From Entoloma clypeatum (lineage: Eukaryota; Basidiomycota; Agaricomycetes; Agaricales; Entolomataceae), in NCBI GenBank assembly GCA_963565915.1, contig OY751486.1, positions 4,836,001-4,900,000 on the forward strand: a stretch of 64,000 nt of DNA. The letters run 5' to 3'. The notes beneath the pieces are model-generated. The model worked only from the letters and a program-made list of their open reading frames with translations, searched no databases and was not told the DNA's origin. The translations under genes were made by a program, and so were the position numbers. This document shows positions 12,474 through 22,888 of the stretch, one piece after another; positions within the stretch are counted from its first letter, which is position 1, and every line of letters begins with the position of its first letter.

Positions 12474-12912
12474 GAAGGGGTCAAGTCTCTCGTTTCGTGC
12501 CCAGCGGTTGTACTCGGTTTGTTGTTCTTCGATGGTGAAGTGGGCGTAGATCTGCTGCTTCGAGTAAGACGTGATGATGTGGCTCTGGGACGTCTCGATG
12601 TGAGCGTCCTAATCAATCTTCTGATAATGGTTGTCTGGACACCGATAAACTCTCTGATCTCTGTGATCCGACCTGTCTGAGGTCCTTCTTGAACGCGAAA
12701 GCTTTCGAGTTCGTTCTGTCGGGCGTTGTAACGCGCGATCTGGTGTTGCCGAGCAAGATGGATGCTCTCTGCTATCTCGCCATGGGGGCAATGCTCGTCA
12801 TTGTCTAGTTCTTCGTCAAGCACCTGCTGTAGGATGCGACGGATCTCCGATTCGATGTACTGTTGGATGAGTGTAAAATCGATACTGTCTTGAGGACTTA
12901 GCTCCTCCTGTC
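12470..12912 (-). pseudogene. Gypsy-1 N-terminal ORF upstream of gag
   Basis: An Arg/Gln-rich helical segment followed by a Ser/Thr/Arg-rich stretch matches the N-terminus of the 228-codon ORF at 61149-61835 of Gypsy-2. The start ATG seen in Gypsy-2 reads ACG here, so initiation is lost or shifted; the two copies differ by one CpG/TpG transition at that codon. The frame overlaps gag by a few bases. The relation of this ORF to gag (fusion by frameshift, or a separate protein) is not settled by the sequence. Confidence 0.5.
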
Positions 12913-13014
12913 GGGCTTCTGGCGTGCTGAATGGGTTACTGGTGAAGTCTTCAAAGAAGCGCGACGTCTTGACTTGTCTGGTAGTTGCTCTCTTCGCTCT
13001 GGGCGAACCTAACG

Positions 13015-13025
13015 AGATTTAGCAA
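13015..13025 (-). promoter_or_regulatory. Gypsy-1 primer-binding site, self-priming type
   Basis: Two bases inside the 5' LTR the minus strand reads TTGCTAAATCT. The same 11-mer lies inside each LTR in the opposite sense (13100-13110), about 30 bp after the TATA box, so the predicted 5' end of the mRNA would pair with it over 11 bp. This is the arrangement known from Tf1-type elements, where the folded mRNA 5' end primes reverse transcription instead of a tRNA. Confidence 0.65.
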
Positions 13026-13027
13026 CT

Positions 13028-13415
13028 TGTTATGCTTAACAAACCGTTCCAAGGTTCGGGCAGAGTATGCAGGAAGTGGAAAGGCGAAGAGCAAAGTGAT
13101 TGCTAAATCTAAGGAATGTAGCTATGGTACATGGGGTTTATATAGTACTGGCTACGAGCGGTAGCGAGTGAGTCAGTAGCTGCGGAAGGCAGTGCGGATG
13201 AGTCAGTAACTGTGGAAAGGCAGTGCGAAGTGAGTCAGACAACTGCGGACTGAGTAATCCCTACTGCGGAGTGTGAGTCAGCACGGGAGCGAAGTATACT
13301 AAAGGAGAATGGTAGAGTAAAGGTAAATGAATAAGCGGTCCGATGAGTCAAAGAAATAATGAAGGTACAATGCAAGGGAAAAGTGCGTAACATACAAACC
13401 GGTAAGTCCGTAACA
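13028..13415 (-). repeat. Gypsy-1 5' LTR
   Basis: The 388-bp LTR differs from the left LTR by six transitions, each a CpG against TpG or CpA. It holds the promoter: a TATA box at 13137-13145 (minus) and a predicted transcript start near 13110. Confidence 0.93.
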
Positions 13416-14138
13416 CTCCCGACGGGCTACAAACCCATGAAGTCTGAAGATGAACCCAATGCGGAACTTAGATCCAAGTACCAATCCGTCATCGGATCAT
13501 TATTGTACTTAATGATCGGGACAAGACCCGACATTTGTTTCGCCATGATCAAAATGTCCCAATTCTCCGCAAACCCTACCAAACGCCATTTAGAAGTGGC
13601 TAGGGATATTTGCAGGTATTTGAGGGCAACGAGAAATTATGCGATCATGTACGATGGTGATTCTGGGAAAGGGATCTACGCATTCACAGACTCCGATTGG
13701 GCGTCAGACGAAAACACCAGGAAGTCCACCACTGGTTACTTTGTATTGCTGGCATCTGGAGCAGTAACATGGGTTTCATCGGAGCAAAAAACCATTGCCC
13801 TCTCTTCCACGGAAGCAGAATATATGGCGCTATCAGATTGCAGTCACGCAGTAACATGGCTTAGAAGCATGCTTGCCGAACTTGGAATGCAGATCGGATC
13901 AGTCCTGATCTATGGAGATAACAATGGCTCCGTCTTTATCGCATCCAACCCTGTAACTGAAAAGCGGTCCAAGCACATCGACGTGTGATTCCACTTCGTC
14001 AGAGAAAAAGTATCCAAAGGCATCATTACGGTCGAATTCATCGAAGGAGTGAATAACCCTGCAGACCTTTTAACTAAGAATCTGGGGAAAGTCCTCTTTA
14101 GCAAGTTTATCCCATACTTCGGATTACTTAAAAACTAG
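13416..14138 (+). pseudogene. Copia-1 RNase H (distal part of split pol)
   Basis: This continues the frame interrupted at 6812. It has the conserved IGSLLYL and TRPDI segments, then RNase H motifs FTDSDWASD near 13685, STEAEYMAL near 13808 and YGDNNGS near 13912, and the terminal KHID region. An in-frame TGA at 13986-13988 interrupts it, and sense coding continues in the same frame to a TAG ending at 14138. The first bases belong to the target duplication CTCCC (13416-13420). Confidence 0.85.
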
Positions 14139-14198
14139 ACGAAAGAGTACCTATATGGGAAAAAAGTAAGATGTATTTAGAAGTATGTACTAAATATG

Positions 14199-14205
14199 GG
14201 GGGGT
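14199..14205 (+). other. Copia-1 polypurine tract
   Basis: Seven G residues lie directly before the 3' LTR, the position and composition expected of the plus-strand primer of an LTR retrotransposon. Confidence 0.7.
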
Positions 14206-14514
14206 GTTGAAACTTTTCCATCACATAGATTAGATTAGATTAGATTACATCATGTGACCTTTACACATCTTCGATTACATACTTATTTGGTTGGTACAAA
14301 CAGTAGTACGGTATATAAGACCAGGAAACTGTCAATATCAACAAGTTGTCTCTTGACTCTTAACCAGCTCCATCGCTCTTACCAGCCTCAACCACTCTCA
14401 CCAGCCCCACCCTTCTCAAACCAAGTAAGTGACTAGAACGGTAGAGTAGAGTACTTCCACTGTAGCTGTGTTGCTCAGTACATCTGCGGCTAGCGCCCAG
14501 GTGGAACTTCAACA
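14206..14514 (+). repeat. Copia-1 3' LTR
   Basis: It starts TGTTGAA right after the polypurine tract and ends TTCAACA, a perfect 7-bp terminal inverted repeat. It contains a TATA box (GTATATAAGA near 14311). The 309-bp length is in the Copia range. There is no partner LTR in the window to confirm the end, so the 3' border rests on the inverted repeat alone. Confidence 0.7.
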
Positions 14515-14845
14515 CCTTGCCCAGATTTTGACCCACTTGACCCCATCCATCCACATATTTTAGGCAAGATATCTGTTCTTTTCACAGGCTCCTAAGCCAT
14601 CCCCTAGACATGGATGAACACATTCAATTTTTTCGGAGCAGCAGGTTCTTGTCTGGGAAAAATCACAGATCTCATCTGATTTCCCCATCTGGAACCATGA
14701 TCTGATTTTGACTAGCCGAACTCGGAAATTGCCGTGCTCTGCAGCGGCCCTCACCCAATAGTGTCGAAAGGGGTCAGATCTTCATATTTCAGTTGTACAT
14801 TACAGTATACCGAAGAAACGGTCGATGAATACAGACGAATAAAAA
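14515..14845. other. Short gap between Copia-1 and hydrolase gene
   Basis: 331 bases contain no ORF or repeat I can recognise. They probably hold the 3' UTR of the minus-strand hydrolase gene. Confidence 0.5.
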
Positions 14846-16237
14846 TTACAGTTTGGGTCTCGTCCCCTGAGGCGTCGCTGCTCTGATGGTTTCAAGGATG
14901 ACGCGAGCCAGATGCTTTGGCGTTTCTTGGACAACCTTGATCAATCAAAATTTGAGAACCCTTTGGGTTTGGGAATCACACAATTACACTCACAAGGTGA
15001 TCGCTCTCGGGCATCTTTGTCACGGACATTCCTGGAGTGGAAGCGATCTTCTCGCAGAGTTTGTCCGAAGGACTGGAGCACCACACAGGGCATGGAAAGT
15101 CAGGAAACCGAGCATATCCAGAAAAAAGTCAATATTTACCGTAAAAAACTCTTCCCGCTGACCAAAAGGTGTAATGGGACTACCTGGCCCAAGGAGGGCA
15201 GAAAATTGGCGACGACATTCAGCTCAGGTAAATCTGTGTACGCGAAACACTCGTGTTCCCTGTGGCAGCTCAGGGTGACACCTTGTTTATCTGGATACCA
15301 TTTACTTGGCAGGGGGCGCAGGCCGTGGTCCTATGCAAATTCAATTTACACAGGACTAGGAGTTAGCATACATAGGTCGCTCCCAGACCTTGTCAACTTA
15401 CCACGTATGCTTGTAATGCACGCTTATCCCATAGCTTCCAGGGACGTCGCGCACCAAGCCAGTCCAAAGCTTCCTTCTTGGAAGACCAGATATCGCGACG
15501 TGTTCTGGTGGCTTCGAGGAAAATAATGCTCTTCTGCTTGAGGATGGGGCGTGGTCCAAATGCCTCGCCCGGTGGTTCGATCAATATGCAAGAGTCGACG
15601 AGCTTGTGATCCTCTTGATGGTAGAGGTACGTAGCCCATGCGCTACTCAAAGCTGTCGAAACGGGCCATCTGGGACGAAGGCTATGGAATCACTCACGCG
15701 GCCAGTGATCCAACAGAATGTCCAACAACTATGATGCGCTCTTTCTGCACATTTTCGATGAGTCCGGAACGGAGCACGCGCAGGGGAGACCGAGCAAACT
15801 CTTCGAGCACTACGGAGAAATGATGTCATGATTTGTCTTGTAGGGAAAAGGCAAGCGACATACGGACGTCCTTGGTATCGTGAAAGAGATATTCCTCATT
15901 CAAAACCGCGGAATCGCCATGGTTGGGACAATCCACTGCCCATGCTTCTTTGACCCGGTTGAGGCTGAAAGGTAGCTTGGAGTCCGAAGCTTGCAGTTCC
16001 TCGACTTCCTGAAGGAAAGGTTCCCAAACCTCCTTATCTACAGTCAAAGATGAATTCAGGAAGCGTTCACAAGCATCAAGAGGGGAAATCACTGAAGCCC
16101 GCTCCATGGACCAGGAGGAGTATAGTTCCACGTTCACCGCGCCACTGGTCATAATCATCGAATTGATATCTCTTGACGGATAGCTGCAGAGGCCTGCCTC
16201 CCGGGTTGTGGGGTATAATGAATTGGGTGACTTTCAT
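14846..16237 (-). CDS. Alpha/beta hydrolase, LPX1/AKT2-like, possible peroxisomal esterase
   Basis: Rebuilt as seven exons: 16237-16093, 16037-15864, 15809-15698, 15642-15402, 15330-15140, 15072-14994, 14935-14846. All introns (54-71 bp) are GT-AG and all phases match, giving 343 residues. Visible motifs are an oxyanion-loop HGAGF (about residue 45), the segment AVDCPNHGD typical of this fungal family, the nucleophile elbow GHSVG with the catalytic Ser (about residue 140), and a late S-D-H that should supply the catalytic His. The C-terminus is -PKL, a variant peroxisomal targeting signal 1. Family resemblance to yeast Lpx1 and Alternaria Akt2-type hydrolases is from memory; the substrate is unknown. 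It is divergently arranged with the P450 at 16981. Confidence 0.8.
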
Positions 16238-16980
16238 CCTGCCCGTGTTGAACGATTGACGAATGGAACAAGACGGATGAGTAAGTATACCAGCCCGATC
16301 GGCAAAGAAGCATCGCCGCGCTCCGGCGTCCTGACTCTACATGTGAATCGAAGGAATCGCTTCCTGCCAAAATCCATACATACAGTACAGTCCCACTTTG
16401 CATGCGATTAGAAGCGTTTCCAGGTACACCGCGCATTGGAGACACTCCGAGTCCCCACGCCGAGTGCCGAAAATCGATCAAGTCTTGTTGGGCGCTCAGG
16501 ATATCGATCATCATGAGGGGCCACTTGCCACATGACAGAGTTTCGAAAGTGCCACAAGAAACATTGATTCCTATACACCTATTATCGGCACCTGGGGGTT
16601 CTGGGGCTGTCTGGGGTGAGGGCTGCCTCGCGCATTCAATGCTCATGAGAACCGTACATATTATATTTGAAGCCTGACTAAAAATTTGCAGCCTGTTGCT
16701 TGGTGATGTCGAAATTGGGGAAATTACAATGTTGATGCTTATTTGTCTCTCCTCGGCAACTTGAACCTTGTTATCAGGACGACCGGGTCATACGACGACC
16801 GAAATTACCTCGTGTCGTTGGCGACTGATGTCACTTGCTTCTCTGTTCCGGCTCCAAACTAGCGATAAGTAGAGCGTCAATAGGCAACGTGCTTATGGGA
16901 GATAGCCGCTACTCTCATAAGCGATGAACGTTGAACGTTGATGAACGTTTTGGGTGTTGTTGAGGAAACAATCTAGGTCC
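16238..16980. promoter_or_regulatory. Divergent intergenic region, hydrolase and P450-1
   Basis: 743 bases separate the start codons of the minus-strand hydrolase and the plus-strand P450. They must hold both promoters. I see no clear TATA box or repeat; minus-strand open frames here have no recognisable family. Confidence 0.5.
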
Positions 16981-19094
16981 ATGTCAGACTTCATCATCTT
17001 CAACTGGCTTGCGTTGTGCGCGGCATTCGTTGGAGCGCTATACACAGTTGTACGAACTCTCAAACCCCAGAATCATGTTCCCGGTCCTCCGGGAACATTC
17101 TTGTTTGGAAATGCACTTCAGATTCCCACAGAGAGTCCCTGGCTGAAGTTCACTGAATGGGGAACCATCTATGGTGAGTAACGTCTGGATACCGTGAATA
17201 CGACTCATCCGTGGCAAGGTGGCATCATCTTTGCCAGAGTGTTCTCTAGAAGGCTGATTATCGTCAACTCATATGAATCAGCAGTCGAGTTATTCGAGAA
17301 AAGATCCGGGAACTATGCGGATAGACCACACCGGTTTATGGCGGAATTGTGCGCCTTTCCAAAGGGTTTTTAGACGAGGCAATAATCATCGTCATTCTTA
17401 GGAGCGGGTTCGGTCAGGCGATGCTCTTCAAGAATTATGGAGAAGACGTGAAAAAGGGTAGGAGACTGATACATGCTGGCCTGGGACCTCGCGATCTGCA
17501 AGCATGTTACGCAATGTTCATGGGAGAAGCAAATGTGTTTGCGAAAAGCCTCTTGGACGATCCTTCAGGATTCCGTCAACATATTCGCAGGTCTAAAACT
17601 CTCGTCATTTACATTCTGATCCCAAATTAATCATATCGCGAAAAGAACGCTTACGACGTGCTTATTGCAATTCACTTACGGTCACAAAGTGGACAGCGAG
17701 CATGACATTCTGGTTCCTTTGGCGGAAGAGGTGATGCATATAACAGGCAAACTAATATCTCCCAACAGATATGCAGTGGACGTCTTTCCTTTCCGTGAGT
17801 CCCCCATTACATTTCCAAAGGATACAGCAAATTAAGATTCGCAAGAAACTTAGTCAATTCACTCCCCGAAGGTTTCCCGGGGACCGGTTTCAAAGCAGTT
17901 GCAAGGGAGAATAACGAGAAGATTGAGAGCCTCTTCACGATACCATTTTTAAAGGTGAAAGAACAAGCGGTATGCTCTTGTTGTATGCTTCAGCGGGCCG
18001 TCGTTACCCGTATGATTTAGGTGAATGGCATGGCCGAACCCTCTTTTACGGCGAACCATATGGAGGGAAACGTAGATAACATGAGTCAAAACGATTTGCA
18101 TCTGCTGAAATGGACTGCGGGAATTATCAACGCAGGTACTGTGGATAGTCTTCTCTTCTTTGACTTCTTGACCTTCAAAGCAATCTAGCCGGTGTAGATA
18201 CTGTAAGCTTATTCGAAGCTGCCAGTCCAGACCCCCTTGATTACAGTAATTCTTCCTTCAGACGGCGAGTGTTATTTCGTCATTCTTTCTTGCAATGGTG
18301 CTCCACCCCGAGCTCCAAATCGAAGCTCAAAGGGAGCTCGACTCCGTCTTGGGTACCTGTGTCTTGCCAACGTTTGGAGATAGGGAACGGCTTCCGTTTA
18401 TCGAGTGCATCATCAAGGAATCCTTGCGGTGGCATCCACCAACACCTTTGAGTAAGTCAAGTCGTGATCCACCCAATTATTGAACTGAGAACATTCCAGT
18501 TGCACGCTCCCTGCGGGAGGATGATATCTTTGACGGTTGCGTCCTTCCTGCCAAGTCGTTCGTGATCGCTAACGTCTGGTACACCCCAAACGCTCCTCGC
18601 ATAAGAGACTTGACACTAACTCTCCGTTAGGGCTTACACGCATGACCCCAAGTTCTATCCAGAGCCTTTTGAATTCAAACCACATCGGTTCAAGGTTGAC
18701 AGCCAAACTGAGGTCCCTCCTGACCCCCGTTTATATATATTCGGCATGGGCAGAAGGTAATTGCTCCCCTTTACCATGCAAGTGCACTTTTCGATGAAGG
18801 TCGTCTTTCAGGCGGTGCCCTGGAACTGAACTAGCAAACCATCTATCTTACCTTCTTATATCGACCACTCTAGCGCTCTTCAAGATACTCCCGGAGCTCG
18901 ATGAGCATGGAAAGCCAATCATGCCGGAAGTCAAATATACAACGACATTGACCAGGTGCGTGACATGTCATCAATTGGACAACTGCCATTCATAGTCTCT
19001 GTCTGCGAAAAGCCATCCTGTGCCATTCTCATGCAGAATCGTGCCAAGGTTTCCGGAGATAGCAGAGTTGATCGGGTACGGGCTCGATTCTTAA
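16981..19094 (+). CDS. Cytochrome P450 monooxygenase (P450-1), OrdA-like
   Basis: Twelve exons with matching phases give 508 residues: 16981-17173, 17219-17348, 17402-17590, 17646-17794, 17854-17969, 18021-18135, 18189-18202, 18262-18451, 18500-18578, 18631-18756, 18812-18955, 19013-19094. There is an N-terminal membrane anchor (residues 3-24), the proline hinge VPGPPG, the I-helix motif AGVDTT, E-S-L-R of the K helix, and the haem loop FGMGRRRCPG with the axial Cys at about residue 436. The 14-base exon 7 carries the core of the oxygen-binding motif. It resembles fungal microsomal P450s annotated as O-methylsterigmatocystin oxidoreductase-like, common and diverse in Agaricomycetes. The substrate is unknown. 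Confidence 0.92.
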
Positions 19095-19809
19095 ATAATC
19101 GTCGACGTTGGCTCTACCTTCTGCTTCTCTCGGTCATCCTACTTTATACAACAAATTCCAGGAACTTCTGTTGACGAACGACGAACGAAAACTACAAAAA
19201 AAAAATTCATAACAAACAAACATTAAAATCCGAGGCTTCAATTATCAATGCAGACGTACCACCAAGAAAATCTGCTTTCATTGAAAACACAAGCCTCCTT
19301 CACTTGGGCACGCAAGTCTGTATTTTTTTTCAGCCAGTTCAGTTGGCAGAGGAAGATCGGCATGAGGGAATGAGTTGTTCGACGGGCGACCTGCACCTTC
19401 AGCGGGAAGCAAGTGTGCCAACAAGGAGGAGTTACGTGTCCAATCGGTACCAAGGAAGTGGGATGACAGATCCGGAGTTACATACCTTATCTTTACACGT
19501 GGGTCCGACACACAAGACACTTTCTTTGCCATTGCAAGGCTGCAATGAAGCATGAAACTCATGGAGAGCCCTGGCTCATATGCAGAATTCTCAATAAATA
19601 GATGGCGCCCTCCGGGTCACTGACTTGGAGGGACAGCCCATTAACCAAGGCCCTAAAGTGTACTACTATTAAACCTTCCCGCCATCCTTCATGTCCACTG
19701 AGGTGTTTGAAAAGAGCGTAGCACCAGTGGTAACCTGGCTGCTCTTGAGTTTCCCTGGACAAAAAATCATTCATGTCATCGATTATGGCGAGCTGGTTGA
19801 CCAGTGATG
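19095..19809. other. Convergent intergenic region
   Basis: 715 bases between the 3' ends of P450-1 and the DUF6534 gene. Short open frames exist on both strands but none shows a family motif or coding exon structure. An A-rich run near 19195 may be a polyadenylation region. Confidence 0.5.
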
Positions 19810-21745
19810 TCACGGTTTACCTTGTGAAGCATACGCGTAAGTGCTTCCCGAAAGTGGGATGGCTTCTGCGGCACGACTATCAAAGGTCTTCCGAAGGTTT
19901 TTTCTCGAGTTTAGTCTGAAACAAGTAGCTTCGGCGTTAATCATTCGCGAGGGAAAAGAAGGAGTATACGTACGTGACCAATAACGAGTTCACGTAAACT
20001 GAAGAGTCTAGTAAGCTATACAGCCATCATAGGCTCATGCGGAGCGTACCTTTGCTGATAATCTCAGTGAACGCTACGATAGTATGAATGTACAAACTGT
20101 GTAACACAATGGTCGAAGGAGAAACTAACCAGTAAAGAGGGTGCTATCCGGCAGAGCAAGGAACTGATGGAAAGATCAGAAACTAGCATGGATATGTTTC
20201 GTTAGAGACTCACCGTCGCAAAAGTGACCACTGAAATTGCGCTGGTCACAAGCCCAATGTTTACACTGTAGAATGGTCAATTGTCAGTCGTAGCGGATTG
20301 CCTTGGCAAGAGAAAGCAACCTGTAGACTATGAGCCGATCAATGATGTTCTCTGTCCTGCATCGCGACGTCAACGACAGGAAAATGATGGGCATGAACCG
20401 AGATGAACTCACGAGTGGAAACCCGAACGCGACAGGTTCAAGAAACGAACGAGCGCTACTGATATCATAACATCGCACGCCATGGCTACCGCCAGTTGTG
20501 ATGAATAGATGCCTTGTGCCCGCCGTGCGTGGATCGAAGGGAGAGCCGGATTTATGAACCTACGAGTCTAAGATTGAGAGGACATTTGCGGGGACAAACG
20601 TCCACAACTTACAAAAACGCGTCCTCCACTGGAGTAAATGTCAATACGGTTGTGGATGTACGCGACAAGGAAGCCTACCGATTCCTAGCCCTATATCGCG
20701 TAGAAAGCCTCAGTCATTGAGCAGAGCAGAGGACGTCATTTTAGATGCATACCGAATTGTACTATGGTAGCCGCGACCTATGAGGAGATGTTCAGAAGTC
20801 TGGCCAAACGGAAAGTCTCCAAGACGTACAATCACCCCGACTACGGGTTTTCCCCAACTATGGCTTTTGCTCACTGAAAGGAGCATGTTAATCCTGAATG
20901 GAGGACTCTAAATGAAAACAAACCGGTCCATACTCTCCATGCATAGAAGCTGACAAACGATGGATTGTCGATGTGAGCTACCGCTTCTTTGCCGAAGAGA
21001 AAGGTGCATAGGCTTACCCTTGTACAGTGCTCGTTATCAGAACCTTTGGAAAACGAGGTGAGTGCTCCCGCGAGAAATGCCGATGCAAAAGGCTACGCAC
21101 CGTCAATATATATGAAACCTGGTTAACAACGGCGGTGAGCTTCTGTTAGCTCGCTGGACAGAAGGAAACGCACGGAGAACGTCCTGCAGTACCATTGTCG
21201 GGATTGAGTTCAAGCCCCTAAATATGCAATTCACGGAACGTACGATCGGACGAAAAATATTGATTGAGCATTTTCGGGCAGCTTGCAGATCACAAACAAG
21301 AAATGTGATGCCTCTCCGATGAGGGTCAAATGGGCGAGCTCCAAAAGGCTGGAAGGGGAAAATCGATCGAGGTCGACATCAAGACCTGGAGGTTTCAAAG
21401 ACTAACAATAGGAATGCCACCTGTGTGGGGGAATATTCAGTCACAAGCGGACAAAGGCACGAATCTAGACACTTGCAAGTGATTTTCGTATTGGATGGTC
21501 CGAAGGATAATTTCGGTAGTAGTACACGACTTGGGCGCATGTTATCCCGAACAGGCTGTGATCATGATTCGAGAGCATAACGTTTGAGTATTCTGGAGTC
21601 AGCACGGTTGTCAGATACATACGCGCAGGAAGCCATCATGCCTGTTGTTGTTGGTTAAGATCCAAGTGTGTACAAGGCCTTTTGTTAGTGACTCACCAAT
21701 GAAGAAAGGCGCTTCAATCGTGCCAAGATTGCTCGGAAGTGACAT
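19810..21745 (-). CDS. DUF6534-family seven-helix membrane protein, 20 exons
   Basis: Rebuilt as 20 exons totalling 912 bases and 303 residues, with consistent phases. The start is at 21745 (residues MSLPSNLGTIEAP) and the stop at 19810. Exons of 10, 12, 16 and 19 bases occur. The C-terminal half is secure: FYAWRVW, QLAVAMACDVMISVALV, a loop with RLIVYSVNIGLVTS, and VYVNSLLVTLNSR, all of which match the DUF6534 layout of many basidiomycete integral membrane proteins. One intron appears to start with GC (donor GCAAGT, 21476) and one is only 37 bp (21349-21385), so exons between 21350 and 21480 are tentative. The function of the family is not known. Confidence 0.72.
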
Positions 21746-22130
21746 GTTCGTTCAGGCCGGTAGGAGTCGCCTGGACCGCGTTTCGTCTGAAATGCTCGAA
21801 TGAATGAGAGTGGGTGCCGGGAACGGCTTCAGAGACGGGGTGGAAAGTGTTCAGGTGTAAGGCAGTTGTCCGGGTAAAGGAAATACCCCGCGTGATCGGT
21901 TGTTTCCACAGGCAGTGGGCTCGCCCGACTCTAGCTCACTCAGCGCTTGGCGCTGGGGCGCGATATCAGTTGATTGTAATCTATAGTCATGTGGGGTGGG
22001 CCCGATATCCACATATCCCCGTTTGCAATGAGGTGGGAAGATGAGAGAAGATCTTCGGCGAGCTGCGAGTTCATCGATGGACCTTCTTGTTCGCTCAATT
22101 GGTTCCACAAGAAATTCACGATTCTTCCAC
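21746..22130. promoter_or_regulatory. Intergenic region upstream of DUF6534 gene
   Basis: 385 bases between the stop of the ICMT-like gene and the start of the DUF6534 gene, both on the minus strand. It must hold the promoter of the latter. No motif recognised. Confidence 0.45.
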
Positions 22131-22888
22131 CTACAACACGCCAGGTATAAATTGATAAGGGACTTCACGCTTGTAGATCATCCAATCCTCGTGGAAAACT
22201 TTTCTCAATTCGTCATCCTCGATCCGTCCCCTCCCAATCATGCTCTTGATAGAAAACGCGCAAAGGCAGATGTAGAGATAGACCCACCATCTGACCTGGG
22301 TGTCCATCATATTGCATTGTCGTATCCAACCCCTCTCATCCAAGGACATGAGGATGACACCGACAATGACGGAAATAAGTGACGTGTAGCCAGGGTGCCG
22401 CACGCACGCGTAGGGACCCGTGCGCACGAGACGGTGGTTATTGCGAATAGCGATTTGGAAAGTGAATAGCCTGCCGAGTGCATGGAAACACCAAGCTCTG
22501 ATTAACGTCATGGAAATGACAACGAAAGATCCGAGCAGAAACTGTGGCGATAGAGATGTAATCATATGAGGATTGGCGGATTTGCAGAGGTAAGGTAACG
22601 CTTGTGAGGATTTTGTCGATGGATAGGAAAGCGCAGCGATGACGATGATTTGACAGGTGAGCTGAGAAACGACAGCGATCTGGAGGGCAGGCCAAGTCAG
22701 AAAATTTGAAAATGGAATAGTCTAACGCAGACCTTGGAAACGACGGAGAGCTTGTGTGCAACGAATCCGAAGAAACCATCGACGTGGACTGTGTCCTTCT
22801 GAGAAGGATAACTGGGAGGAGTGAGAGAATACCAGTAGCCGCTGGCGGCCAGCGCTGTTAGGGTGAGTTTGAGGAGAAAGCCTTCCAT
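22131..22888 (-). CDS. Isoprenylcysteine carboxyl methyltransferase-like membrane protein (ICMT)
   Basis: Two exons (22888-22733 and 22679-22131, 53-bp GT-AG intron in phase 0) give 234 residues. The C-terminal half carries the ICMT/phospholipid methyltransferase signature: LVRTGPYACVRHPGYTS followed by a membrane segment, then an E-x2-L-x4-H-x-D-W-x3-K-R-E-V-P-Y motif near the end, which bind S-adenosylmethionine and the substrate. Several hydrophobic helices precede it. Eukaryotic ICMTs such as yeast Ste14 methylate prenylated C-terminal cysteines in the ER; fungi also have divergent paralogues, and this copy lies among P450 genes, so its substrate may not be a CaaX protein. Confidence 0.85.

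Larger units (their letters stand above)
6813..13415 (-). mobile_element. Chromodomain Ty3/Gypsy retrotransposon (Gypsy-1), full length with both LTRs
   Basis: This 6603-bp element has 388-bp LTRs (6813-7200 and 13028-13415) beginning TG and ending CA, flanked by the 5-bp target duplication CTCCC (6808-6812 and 13416-13420). Inside, on the minus strand, are an N-terminal ORF, gag with two zinc knuckles, protease, RT, RNase H, integrase, a chromodomain, and a small extra ORF before the 3' LTR. The LTRs differ at only six sites, all CpG transitions, so insertion is recent. In-frame TGA codons at 10693, 11098 and 7472 inactivate it. It inserted into the Copia-1 pol. Confidence 0.95.
3485..14514 (+). 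mobile_element. Ty1/Copia retrotransposon (Copia-1), split by Gypsy-1
   Basis: Plus-strand Copia order is gag end, protease, integrase, RT, RNase H, then polypurine tract and 3' LTR. The body is 3485-6812 and resumes at 13416. Removing Gypsy-1 (6813-13415) and one copy of the CTCCC target duplication joins the RT/RNase H frame exactly. No 5' LTR was found: the left part of gag meets Gypsy-0 directly, so the 5' end is deleted or replaced. Stops at 4668, 5905 and 13986 plus a frame change between 4670 and 4822 make it inactive. Confidence 0.85.

Noticed and set aside
15826..15828. In-frame TGA in the hydrolase gene, suggesting a pseudogene
   Set aside because: It falls inside a 54-bp GT-AG intron (15810-15863) whose removal keeps the phase and the family sequence.
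16155..16646. 163-codon minus-strand ORF upstream of the hydrolase
   Set aside because: It overlaps the start of the rebuilt gene in another frame and has no family features.
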